Assembly: GCA_043228905.1 (NCBI GenBank)
Contig: JBHGNT010000006.1
Coordinates: 16,678,001 to 16,742,000, forward strand
Source: Azolla caroliniana
Taxonomy: Eukaryota; Polypodiophyta
Reading direction: 5' to 3'
Length of the DNA: 64,000 bases
The stretch's first letter is position 1, and every line of letters starts with the position of its first letter. The translations under genes and the position numbers were made by a program. Shown in pieces: positions 51,932-63,200 of this stretch. The notes below the pieces were generated by a model. It was not told the DNA's origin. It ran no database searches and worked only from the letters and a program-made list of their open reading frames with translations.

Positions 51932-54900
51932 CTCCCCCTCAAGGTCAACCTGAGGTAGGGTCATAGTGTCAACCTCTGTGGCAACCGGTTCTTCCAACCG
52001 ACTTCTCCTGGCGTCGCTTCGCCTTGCTCGCGCTCCTTGTCTAGTCCGGTCCCGTTTGCCGCGACCCCTTTGGTTCGGCGCGCCTCGACCTTCAGCATGT
52101 CTGCTCAATAGGCCCATCTCAGCTCCTTCGCTGCTATGACTCCGGCGCTTGCCGATCCGTCGGTTCCTCTGTGATGGCATCGACTTCCGTTGCGTCTGTG
52201 TCTCCTTGGCCTCTCGTTGATCCGACTCATCCGGATCCGTCTGTTGATCCGAATCGGTTGTCTCCGACTTGTTCCAGCTCTTGTCCGAATCGGTATCCTC
52301 CGATTCGATTTTCGGCTTCACGCCTCTCACCACATCGGACCACGTCCGGGTCTTGGCCTTCTCCGTGCTTCCCTTAGCATCTTCAGCTGGTTCACCGACT
52401 TGTTCGGATGTGCCGACTTCCTTCGTCGACTCGACTTCATTTTTCTTCTTGTCTCCACCTCTACCGGTTCTTCTCTTACCTACGGGTTCAACAATTTTTT
52501 TGCCTTTGCCCGTTTCGGTAGTGGCTTTGGTAGTGTCTTTGCCCTTGCGTCTCCCCCTCAAGTGCGGCACGTCGAGATACCGAACACCAAGCATTTTGGT
52601 AAAGTGCCGCAACTTGTCTGACCCGAGCGGCTTGGTGAAGATGTCGGCAACTTGCCGATCCGTGTGAACATACCGTAGTTCAACTTCACCGCTCAGGACC
52701 CGCTCACGCACGAAGTGATAATGCACTTCTATGTGCTTTGTGCGAGCATGGAACACAGGGTTCTTGGCGAGCTGCATGCTGCTGAGGTTATCGCAGTAGA
52801 TCAGGATCAGGGTTGGTGCTTCGATCTGCAGGTCTTGCAGTAGTCGCCGAAGCCAAATGGCTTCGCAGGTGGCAATGGTCGTGCCCCGGTATTCAGCCTC
52901 AGTGCTGGATAGAGCCACTGTTGGCTGCTTTTTGCTACTCCACGCAACAGCCGCGCTCCCAAGAGAAAACAAAAAGCTGGAAGTTGAGCGACGATCCGTT
53001 GCATCGCCAGCCCAGTCGGCATCCGTGTAGCCGACAAGCTCTTCGGTTATACCTTGTCGGTATAAGAGCCCCCGGTCCTTAGTGCCGCTTACATACCTCA
53101 GTATTCGTTGCGCGCACTGAAGGTGCTCCACGGTCGGCTTCTGCATGAATTGGCTTACCACTCTGACCAGATAGCTGATGTCGGGTTGGGTGATGGTCAA
53201 GTAGATCAGGCTTCCGACTATTTGTCAGAACCGTTTCTCATTGGAGGCTGGTCCAGAGTTGGGACGGATCTTTTGATTCCGGTCCAGGGGTGTGGAGATA
53301 GGTCGGCATTCCGTCATGCCGAACTTGTACTGTATATTCAACACATAATGGCGTTGAGAAAGCAATATACCGTCGGGAGTGCGAATCACCTCGATCCCCA
53401 AAAAATAATGAAGGTCCCCCAAGTCCTTCATATCGAATGCGTTCGACAACTGGGACTTGACGCGGTTGATTTCCGGAAGGCCTGGGCCGGTGATGACTAA
53501 ATCATCAACATAGAGTAAGATACATACCGGACCGTTTGAGCCTTGACGGATGAACAGGGAAGAGTCCGACTTAGAGGCAACAAACCCCATCTTTCGCAAC
53601 CGGTGCGTGACCTTAGCATTCCAAGCATGGGGGCTTGCTTCAAGCCGTACAACGACTTCCTCAGCCGGCATACCGCTGACTTGTTCACCTCTGATTGAAA
53701 TCCGGGGGGCTGAGTCATAATGACTTCTTCTTCAAGATCTCCTTGAAGGAAGGCATTCTTCACATCCATCTGATGAAGATGCCACCCCCTTGCTGCATCA
53801 ACCGCCAGTACCACACGAACTGTTGTCATCTTCGCTACAGGAGCGAAGGTCTCGTCGTAGTCGATTCCGTGGGTCTGCGCATATTCCTTCGCCACTAATC
53901 GGGCCTTGTACCGGTTAACTGTACCGTCGACATTGTACTTTACCTTGTACACCCACTTGCATCCGATCGGTTTACAGTGATGGGGAGGGTCAACCAGGTC
54001 CCAAGTTCCGTTGGCATCCAGTGCCAACATTTCTTCCTCCATAGCGGCACGCCAATTTGCGTCCTTTGCCGCTTCTGCGTAGCTCTCCGGCTCATGCACT
54101 TCCGCAACCTTGGTCATGTACGCATAATGATGCGCCATGTACTCGTTATACCCATACCGTTTAACGGGATCCTTCTGGTGGGTGGACCGGTGTAACTCAC
54201 CGTTACCCGGTATGAGACCCTTCTTGGCTGGTTCGGTCTTCGTTCCCGAAGATCTGCCTATGTCCTTGCCGAGGTCAGATACGCACCGATCCGACTCATC
54301 ATTGCCGGTCTCGAATTCCGGCATCTTCTGCTTCCCTTTCTCTTTGCGTGTGAACCGTCTCCTCGGTTCCTTGCGCGGGGAGAGCACGACAGAGTCTCCA
54401 CTACTCGCCGTCTCATCATCCGACTGGTTGGACTGATCCAGTCTCTCATTTGGTCCGCTTAACCGGAACGATTCCGAACTCCCATCTTGAGTCCCAATTT
54501 CATCTTTCTCTGCCTGGGCCGGTTCGGGCTCACTAGCCCCATCCTCCGACATCGGGTCGGGATCGGAAGTCGGAGTCGGTAAGGAATACCACGATGCCGA
54601 TTCATCAAACTCGACATCTCGGCTGACTCGAACCTACTTCGTCCGGGGGTTATAACACTTATACCCCTTTTGCTCTTGAGCATAGCCGACTAGGATGCAT
54701 TTTTCCGATTTTGCATCCAGCTTTCTCCGCTTCCCATCCGACACATGTACATAGGCTATGCTGCCGAATATCCGGAGGTGTCTCAAATTCGGCTTGCGCC
54801 CAAAATACAGCTCGTGAGCTGACACCTTGTCCCCGATCCGGTTCTGGATGTAAACGACTGTTTGGACCGCCTCCGCCTAGTAGAGCTTGGGCATGCTCTT

Positions 54901-56825
54901 TTCCTCCAGCATTGCCCTAGCCGCGTCAATCAGCAACCGATTCTTCCTTTCGGCCACACTGTTCTATTGCGGTGTGTATCTACAGCTGAATTCTTGACGA
55001 ATTCCTTTTTGTTGCAGATAGCTGTTGAATTGGCCGGAAAAGTACTCCTTTCCGCCATCCGACCGAAGGCATTTGATCTTCCTCTCCGATTCCCGTTCCA
55101 CCATCTTCTGGAGGCTCCGGAAACACTCAAAGACTTCGCTCTTCCGCTCAATGAGGTAGATCCACGTATGCCGCATGTAGTCGTCGATGAAGGAGACGAA
55201 ATATCGACTCCTGCCAATGCTAACATTTTGTGCCGGTCCCCACACATCCGAATGGATAAGATCGAGCTTGTTACGGCTTCGATTTCTTTCGGTGGGGAAT
55301 GGAAGCCGGTGTTGATTCCCGAGTTGGCATGCTTCACAAATCTGGGCTCTCCGGCCACTAAACTTCGGCAAACCGAAAACGACTTGTTCCGTTTGCAGGT
55401 CTTGAAGCCTCCGGTAGTTGACGTGGCCGATCCGCTTGTGCCACAGGTCGATATCCGACTCGACCTTCTGTACTTTGGCGAACAGTGCAGTGCCGACATC
55501 ATTGGTGTTGAGGATAAACATCCTCCCATCTCTGCGCCCTTGCGCAATAACTTCGCTCTCATCCTCAATGAAGCACCCGAGGTGCGTAAACCGCACCTGC
55601 ATCCCTTGGTCGACGATCTGTCCGATCGACACCAGGTTCTTCGTGATCGTCGGAACATGTAATACATTCATCAGCTTCCCCCTCTGTCCGACATGGCTCA
55701 AAGGGACTTCTCCGACGTGCACGATCGGGTGGGGAGTGTCGTCTCCGGTTTCGACAACTCCCGGTTGATCCGACTTCTCCAAAAAGGAGAACCACTCCTA
55801 GTGGCTCGTCATGTGGTTTGATGCGCCGGAGTCAACATACCACACTTCCTCCGATTTGGAGGTGGTCTTGTTCATCGAGTTTGCCTTGTGCTTCATCACC
55901 AAGGCTGGCCCCTTACCGTTCTTGGGTCCTCCCGATCCGTTTGCATTGTGCGAGCTTTGCCGGCCTTCCTTTCCGAATTGGCACGCTTTCTCCAGCACTC
56001 GCTTTCCCTGTGGCCCTTTTTGCCATAGTACCAGCATTCCGTAGTGGATTTGTCTTGCCGGCCTCCGGCACCACCTTGACTCCCCCTACTTGTGGAGGTC
56101 CCGGAACTGCTGTCGGCACGCTCACTGTGCCTTCATTCTTGCTCTTGCCGGCCGCCTCCATTGCGTGCCGACCTGCCTCGTCCACCACGCCCGCGGGACT
56201 GATCCGCTCCCGTGTACAACATTTGGCTGTCTGGGGATGCACTGGTAGATGCACTGGTGTGGTTCTCCTCTACAAGGAGCATCGACTGTAAGTCGAAAAA
56301 TGAGGGCGTATTCTCCCTTGTACAAACCACAGTTCGGAAAGCTCCGAACTTGGACGCCAGGCCTCCAAGACAAACCTGCACCATCTCGTCCTCCTCTACG
56401 GTGACGTTAATCGAGGCAAGCGAGTCACAGATCCCTTTGATCCGGTCTGTGTAATCTGCCACCGACATGTTCTTCTGTCGAACATTGCTCAACTCCTGTC
56501 TGAGTTGCAGCTTCCGGGCAGTGGTGCTTGCGGTGAAAACCTTTTTCAGGTTTCCCCAAGCATCCTTCGGTGTCTTGGCGTCACGGATATGGCTGAGCAG
56601 CTGGTCACCGACACTGGACGCGAAGTAGTACATCACCCTGCTTGCCGCCTGTTCCCACACTGGGAAGTCCTTGTGTGTCGTCTCCGGTGCGGAGTCGTTC
56701 ACTCCGTCGACATAACTCCAGTAGTCATGCCCAAGCAGGTACTGGTGCATCTTGTATGACCAAGATGCATAGTTGGTTCTGTCGAGCTTCTCCACCGGGA
56801 GCGACGTAGCCATACCTCTGTCCAT
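51926..56825 (-). pseudogene. Element H gag-pol polyprotein with C-terminal extension, few breaks
   Basis: Gag starts MATSLPVEKLDRTNYASWSY (56813). A TGA follows RQEQE (56133), before the knuckle CWYYGKKGHRESEC (Tyr for the second Cys). Protease has WYVDSGASNHMTS (about 55810). Integrase has LWHKRIGHVNYRRL, CEACQLGNQHRLPFP and SDVWGPAQNVS. RT has [32 protein letters not shown] and [13 protein letters not shown]; a 1-base deletion at about 53636 shifts frame before [10 protein letters not shown]. RNase H has TDADWAGDATDRRSTSS, LSSTEAEYRGTT and RTKHIEVHYHFVRER. After LDVPHLRGRRKGKD come about 215 more residues, Lys/Arg/Glu/Asp/Ser-rich (TWSDVVRGVKPK, DSDKSWNKSE, RRSHSSEGAEMGLLSR), ending LPQVDLEGEC and TGA at the LTR. 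Confidence 0.92.
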
Positions 56826-56909
56826 TTCTCCTTTTGTGTTTGTTTTTCGATCTGTTAGGGTTTCCTTCACAAGCGTAGATGTCTGCAGTAGAGGTTCTCA
56901 ACCCATGCG

Positions 56910-56921
56910 CTCTGATACCAT
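56910..56921 (-). other. primer binding site of element H
   Basis: TGGTATCAGAGC on the minus strand, directly after the 5' LTR; initiator tRNA-Met type. The same site in element E (58790-58801) is altered to CGGTATCAAAGC. Confidence 0.88.
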
Positions 56922-57306
56922 GTGAAAGATTGCTTGCGGAAGCGTTAGAAAGAACAATACATAGAGAGAGAGAGAGAGAGTACGCGGGAGAGAGACAAAG
57001 AGAGAGCAAAACACACTATATTTCAAAATTATATGAATACTCTGTGCTCTGTATCTACAACGCGCTCATCAATGCTATTTATACAACTCCACACGGGACT
57101 GTTAGAAGTACCACGAGACTATAACTGCCTAGTAGTCTAACCTATACTAGGCTTCCGGTTACGGATTGGATCCGGCATACCGGCTCCCAAGCTCACCGGT
57201 CCTTACTGCTTACCGGCTTGGTTGCTCACCGGCATACCGATTCATCTCGCTTACCGCCTCAGGCTTATTCAGCCGATCCGGCTCCGGTTGAGCTTACTGC
57301 TCAACA
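56922..57306 (-). repeat. 5' LTR of element H
   Basis: 385 bp, matching 51510-51931 closely apart from one 37-bp deletion and a few substitutions. This suggests a fairly young insertion. Confidence 0.9.
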
Positions 57307-57540
57307 TGGGATATCTCACAGTTTTCTCTTTTCCTTTCACAAACTTTATACCCTCATATCTTGACATTTAGTTGTCCGTTTCTCGTGTAAAGTGCACCTC
57401 TTCAAGATCTTCGTTTTTTATACTAAGATATTAAACTTACTTAGAATTAGTATATTCACTATTATTGCTTTATATGATTCATACTCGATTTTGTACGTTT
57501 TATGTGATTTTCACACCATTGCCGAAAATCTTCACGACAA

Positions 57541-58715
57541 CGTGTAATACGTTCATCAACTTCCCCCTTTGTCTGACGTGGCTCAAAGGGACTTCTCCAA
57601 CATGCACGATTGGGTGAGGAGTGTCGTCTCTGGTTTCGACAACTCCCAAGAAAGAGAACCACTCTTTGTGGCTCGTCATGTGATTCGACGCACTAGACCA
57701 ACGTACCACACTTCCTCCGATTTGGAAGTGGTCTTCTTAATCGACTTAGCCTCGTGTTTCATCACCATGGCTGGCCCTTACCGGCTTTTCCGGTTTTGGA
57801 TCCTCCCGATCCTTCTGCGTAGTGCGAGTATTGTCGGTTCTCTCTACCGGCCTTGCCGGATTCGGATCTGTCCGAATCGGTGCGCTTCTTCCAGCACTCG
57901 CTTTCTCTGTGGCCCTTTTTACCATAGTACCAGCATTCCGTGTCGGCCTTTGCTTGCCGGCCTCCGGCGCCACCTTGACTCCCCCTGCTTGTGGAGGGTC
58001 TGGAACTGCTGTCGGCACGTTCTCTGTGCCTTCAGTCCTGCTCTTGCTGGCCGCTACCATTGCGAGCCGACCCGCCTCGTCCACCACGCCCACGGGGCTG
58101 ATCCGCCTCCGTGTACAACATCCGGCTGTCGGTGGGTGCACTTGTTGACACACCGGCATGGTTCTCCTCTACAAGGAGCATCAACTGTAAGTCGAAAAAT
58201 GACGACGTACTCTCCCTTGTACATACCGCCATTCGGAATGCTCTGAACTTAGACGCTAGGCCCCCAAGACAGATCTGCACCATCTCATCTTCCTCTATAG
58301 TGACGTTGATAGAGGCAAGTGAGTCACAGATCTCTTTCATTCGGGCCGTGTAATCGGCTACCGACATGTCCTTCTGTCGGACATTGCTCAACTCCTATCG
58401 GGCCGTAGTGCTTGCCGCGAAAACCTTCTTCAGGTTTCCCCAAGCTTCTTTTGGCGTCTTGGCATCTCAGACATGGCTCAGTAGCTGGTCTCCGACACTG
58501 GACGCAAAGAAGTACATCACTCTGCTTGCCGCTTGTTCCCACACTAGGAAGTCCTTGTGTGCCACATCAGGTGCTGTGTTGTTAGCTCCGTCGACATAGC
58601 TCTAGTAAGCATGCCCAAGCAGGTACTGTTGCATCTTGTATGACCAAGATGCATAGTTGGATCTGTCGAGCTTCTCCACCGGGAGCGAGGTAGCCATTCC
58701 TCTGTCCATCACTTC
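57541..58715 (-). pseudogene. Element E: gag, zinc knuckle and protease start
   Basis: Gag begins MATSLPVEKLDRSNYASWSY (from 58697). It has a TAG where element H has Trp (YWSYVDG, about 58604) and another stop before DAKTPKEAWG. A short deletion removes KLQLRQ before ELSNVRQKDM. As in element H, a TGA follows EQD (about 58035), then RHRE and the knuckle CWYYGKKGHRESECW. The protease DSGASNHMTSH is present in altered form (SSASNHMTSHKEW, about 57695-57660). The frame ends at RQRGKLMNVLHV, next to the TIR element. Confidence 0.85.
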
Positions 58716-58801
58716 TCTTTTTGTTCTTACCAACTCTTAGGGTTTGTCTTCAGATGCTGATGTCGGCTGCAGAGGTTCTCAACCCTCGCGCTTTGATACC
58801 G

Positions 58802-59204
58802 TGAAAAAATGAAGGTGCGGAAGCGTTAGACAACCGACCCAGCCAGATAGCAATAGAGAGAGAGAGAGATTAATACGCAGGAGAGATAGAGAGAGTGCAG
58901 AAAAACTTAAATCTATTATCAAAACAATAATAGTTCTCTGTACATACAATGTGCTCAACAACACTATTTATACAAGTCCTAAGAGGACTGACACAGGTAC
59001 AATGTACTTCAATGCTCACACGAGTGTCTGACACTAACTACGAGACATTGACTACCTAGTAGTCTAGGTTGCTAATAGGCTTCCAGTTACTGCTTGATCC
59101 GACTAACTGGCTCCCTAGCTCATCGACTCACTTGCTCACCGGCTCACCGATCCAGCTCAGGCTTATTCAGCCGATCTGGATCTAGTTGAGCTTGCCGCTC
59201 AATA
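58802..59204 (-). repeat. 5' LTR of element E
   Basis: 403 bp. On the minus strand it starts TATTGAG (TG changed to TA) and ends TTTTTTCA. It differs from the 39838-40269 copy at many sites and in GA microsatellite length, so element E is older than F and H. Confidence 0.88.
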
Positions 59205-59818
59205 TATTGGGTTAGCTAACTATTTGCCCCTATGACCAAATAATTGCACCAATCCATAGGCATTTCAATTTCTATGATATACCCCTCCTCACTCTATGTT
59301 TTTTATTCAAAGATTGTGATTGAACATTACATAGACATCCTTATATTCCCTAGTTTTCTTTACACTAACAAGATGCGAAGGTGATGTCTACCATTTTCAG
59401 GAAGTTATGCGCACGTCGCGCATGTAAAGTGCAATCAGGAACCATCGGCTTGAATTATATGTATGCTTATACATATACATCATTTGTGTTTGTATTAGTG
59501 ATTTTGTGTATGTGCTTGAAATGTCTGTGTATTTGTGTAAACGTGTGAAGGTATTTGGGGAAATGTCAGGTTTCCCTTCACTCATGGGTATGACTTAGAG
59601 GGGAAACGAGTGTGACATAGGGGCAAAGATGGTAAAATTTGTGATTGTGTTGTGATGCGAGGAGTGCACATGAGGAAATCATTTAGAATTAATATATATA
59701 AAGGATTGAAGAACATGACAAAAGAATACATAGAAGGTCATGTAATTCAACGAAAGATATAGCTCAATTGTGAAGAGCCAATTCTAGGAACGAAAAGGTC
59801 ATGTAATTCAATAAAGGA
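59205..59818. other. spacer between elements E and G
   Basis: A/T-rich with no gene recognised. The words AAGGTCATGTAATTCAA(C/T) at about 59735 and 59795 are a short repeat. The open frame on the minus strand at 59585-59397 has no features. The first five bases are the TATTG target duplication. Confidence 0.55.
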
Positions 59819-60194
59819 TGTTGGCCGGTCAGAAGAAGGCAAATGGGAAAGCAAAGATGAATCGGAGTCGAAGCGGATAAATAGATAAATAGAATTATTA
59901 GGAGGGACGGATCTGGTAGTTGTAACCGATCCGGATCCGAACCGATTCGGTTTCGGTTAACGGTTGCCTAAGAGCACCGATTGTAATCTGGCCGGATGCC
60001 TATAAAAGGATCCGATGTTTTGTAATGAAGTTACGAAGAATTAATATAGTCTTGCTTATGCTTATTGATCTTATCTTCGTCTGTGCTTAAGTGTAATTAT
60101 CATACGCGTGTATTAACATCCTATCCCTACCACCCCTTTGGAGAAGTGTCGGATAGACACCTGTGTTGCGGCTAGTCCAGCCATACATACAACA
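59819..60194 (+). repeat. 5' LTR of element G
   Basis: 376 bp, TGTTGGCCGGTC...CATACAACA. It contains a good TATA box (TATAAAAGG at 60001) and repeated CCGATCCGGATCCG-type words. It shares the GTGTC..TAGACACC..TGTTG end pattern with the LTR of element F. Confidence 0.85.
60001..60008 (+). promoter_or_regulatory. TATA box in the LTR of element G
   Basis: TATAAAAG lies 182 bp into the LTR, a usual place for an LTR promoter. Confidence 0.6.
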
Positions 60195-60200
60195 CTATTT

Positions 60201-60216
60201 TGGCGACCACGATTCC
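60201..60216 (+). other. primer binding site of element G
   Basis: TGGCGACCACGATTCC six bases after the LTR, identical to element F. Confidence 0.7.
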
Positions 60217-60246
60217 TACAGAGTGCAGAGGACAACCGGGGGATGG

Positions 60247-63200
60247 ATGTCTAGACAAAACAACGACCACCTCACCGAAAGAGGGAGATGCCACGCCGAA
60301 CGACAGCGACGACGGGAAGCCCTGCAGCAAGCCGTCGACGAGATCCGGCGCGATCGGTCATTCTCAAAAACGCTTCGGCAAATCGCAGAAGAAGCACTGC
60401 AGTTCCAGGTTCTACAAGCTTCCGACAAAGGCAGTAGCATAACCAACCTCCAAGAAGCGGAGACACTACTACAGACTCTCGCTGGCGGCGACGGGGACGC
60501 AGTGGCATTTGCAACATTAGAGGCGGATTCGGATAGCGGGGAAAGCGTGGGATCCCGTTATAAAAGCAGCCACGAGAACAACCCCTTTGAGTCGGATTAC
60601 TCAGCAACATCGGAGCCAGAGGAGGAAATAACTCTGGAGTTCGGTGACCGGCAATCGCCGAGGAGGGAGGAGCGGTTATCAACACCACCCGCGGAGGAAC
60701 CGCAGGAGCGGATACCAACACCACCCGCGGAGGAACCGCAGGAGCGGTTATCAACACCACCCGCGGAGGAACCGCAAGAGCGGATACCAACACCACCTGC
60801 GGGGGAACCGCAGGAGCGGATACCGACTTCGGAGGAACCAGCGCAGGAGAATCAGTGGGACGACACGATGCCGTATCCGTACCCAAAGTATCGGGATGAG
60901 CCCGACGCAGAGGCACATGTGTATGCATTCCTACAAACATGGGAAGCCAACCACGTGTCCCAGAGACTGACGGAGCCCGAGGCCGACCGATCCAAAGTCG
61001 CCGAATTCGGCATGACATTAGAAGGACCGGCGGCCCGGTGGCACGCAAAGCACTTACCAGGCAGCTTCGCCACGTTCGAGGCATTGAAAACCCAGTTTTT
61101 ACGCCTGTTTCATAGACGAGTGGAACAAAGGGAATTGGTCGGACAATTCTACACCACCCGGCAGGGAGAAAACGAGACGGTCCCACAATTTATCATTCGT
61201 TTCCAGACCTTGCACAGTCAATTAGCAAGAGCACCACCCGAAGAGGAGGCCAAAGCAGTCTTTTTGGCTGCGTTGAAAGAGCCACTTCGAGCGATGTGTG
61301 GAATCCTCGATTTCAGCACCAGCACAATGGACCAAGTCATTGATCGGGTCCTGGAAATGGACAAGACGAGCCCCTTCTTGCCGATGGGGGCGTTACACCA
61401 GGCGCTTCCGAAGGAGGAGGACCTCCGGTTCCGACAAGCCCTACAATGCACAACATGCCTAAATTCGGGGCACTCGACCGTCGACTGCACCCTGCGTGCA
61501 CAGTGCATGATATGCAATTCTCGCGCCCACACAACGAACCGATGCGAGTATAACCTGTTAACTCGACAAGCGGCACCGGTCCGACACATAGAACCGCGCA
61601 ATCGGGACCCGGAAGAGGATCGATTCCGGAGGGACGACCGCTACCGACGAGAACGTGGCGACAGATACCCCGATAGAAGACGCGACAGCTATGACCGAGA
61701 GGAGAACCGTAGGGATAGCTACCCCCGGGACCGGTACGACCGAGACGAATCCCCGGAATACGAGCGACGCAGAGAAGAAAGGCGGCCAGGGAACCGGAAT
61801 TTCCGACGGAACCAAAGGCGTGGATTCTTCCGTAGAGAGGAGCGGCGGGAGGTAGCAAGGAATGACAAACCAGTAGCGGCACCGGAGAACCGAAAAACCG
61901 AGGACAACCGCCGGGGAATGCCCCTTCCCCAAACAGGGGAAAAAGGAGAATCCAGCAACACGCACAGGGTGTACTGTTATTACTGCCGAAAAGAGGGGCA
62001 TTACAGTAATCAATGCCCAAGCAAAACAACCGACAAGCAGCCGGCAGTCAACATGGTGACAGCCGAAGTACAACAGGTTACCACGCGGTCGAAGGGGAAG
62101 GCCGCCGAATGGGAAGCCCAGGAAGCAATCAGAAAACAAGCGGCACAATGGATTAAAGAAGCCAACGAACAAGGTGCGGCGGAAGTAAGAGACCAAAATA
62201 TGCCAAAGGATGAGGAAATCGTACAGCCAGGAGAAAACCCGACATGGCAAGCACTACAAGATTGTCAGATCGTGCTGTCGTTGGCACGGTTACTGCAGTT
62301 GGTGCCGCGGTTTACAGCAGACTTACAAGCCGCCGTGAGCAAACCGACGCCGACGCCAGCACCGGCATTTTTCTCCAACCCGGAGGAAGGCCCAACGGTG
62401 GTCGATACCAGTAGCCCAGCAATCACGACAATCGTCAAAGGAAAGGAGATTCCAGGAACAATTATTGACGGAGGCTCCGGGGTGAACGTCATCAGTGGAC
62501 AGACATGCGATGACCTAGGCATCCAGGAGTGGGAACCATGCCCCTTCTGGTTACGCATGGCGGATACAAGCTCAGTCCGACCAACCGGTCTTATCCGGGA
62601 CTTGGAAGTAACGATAGGAGGCCACGTATTTCGGATATCGGCCGTGGTACTAGAGCTGAATGTACAAGGCGCATATCCCCTACTGTTAGGACGACCATGG
62701 CTGCGAACGGCGCATATCAAGCAAAACTGGCAAAAGAATATGATCACGTTCCGACGAGGGAAAACAAAGGTACGGGTAGCCACGCAACCACGGGTGCTCA
62801 CTAGCAAGGAGGCAACCCCTTTATATGCCGAAAGCATCAACATGTTGGAGGGCTTACCGGATGAGGAAGTTGATCGGTACCTCGAGGAACACCCACAGAT
62901 CGTCCCACTTTTTGAGGTGGATATCACGGCAGTAGTAGAGCCGTACATCACAATGCCGGACGAGCCGGACAAAGCGGCAATCCGGGAACTACGCCAAGCA
63001 CAGGAAGCCCTAGAAAGAGAAATGACGATATCCCAAAGGGTGAAAGCATCCCAGCTGGAAGAGGTGGACCTCGGCACAACAGAACAACCCCGACCGGTAA
63101 AAGTCGCGAAGGAATTGCCGAAGGAGGAAAAACGGGCAATGGTAGCACTGTTAACGGATTTCAAGGACGTGTTCGCATGGTCATACGAAGACATGCGAGG

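Larger units (their letters stand above)
51510..57306 (-). mobile_element. Copia element H, complete structure
   Basis: LTRs of 422 bp (51510-51931) and 385 bp (56922-57306), a PBS and a polypurine tract are present, flanked by TGGGA (51505-51509 and 57307-57311). The 37-bp size difference is one deletion in the right LTR (between AGAAGTAC and CACGAGAC). It belongs to the same family as element E and is nested inside the TIR element. A few frame breaks disable it. Confidence 0.93.
50713..57540. mobile_element. TIR element (about 1.03 kb) interrupting E and carrying Copia H
   Basis: The left end TTGTCGTGAAGAT (50713-50725) and right end ATCTTCACGACAA (57528-57540) are perfect inverted repeats of 13 bp. 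They separate two parts of element E that are adjacent in element H (GGAAC..TGTAATAC). The duplication is short and ambiguous (CG, ACG or AACG). Without Copia H and its target repeat, the element is about 1,026 bp. Its body is A/T-rich with GA words and no protein. The superfamily is not assigned. Confidence 0.7.
39838..59204 (-). mobile_element. Copia element E (outer), host of a multi-level nest
   Basis: LTRs at 39838-40269 and 58802-59204 are flanked by TATTG (39833-39837 and 59205-59209). Coding is split into 43743-40270, 50712-50583 and 58715-57541 by a Gypsy (43744-50577) and a TIR element (50713-57540). Removing both leaves about 5.7 kb, the size of the related element H. It is transcribed on the minus strand and disabled by several nonsense codons. 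Confidence 0.9.

Noticed and set aside
60272-61186. 304-codon open frame on the minus strand opposite Gypsy gag
   Set aside because: It mirrors the GC-rich gag frame and its 36-bp repeat. It has no domain and no start context. Antisense ORFs exist in some Tat elements, but this one overlaps gag.
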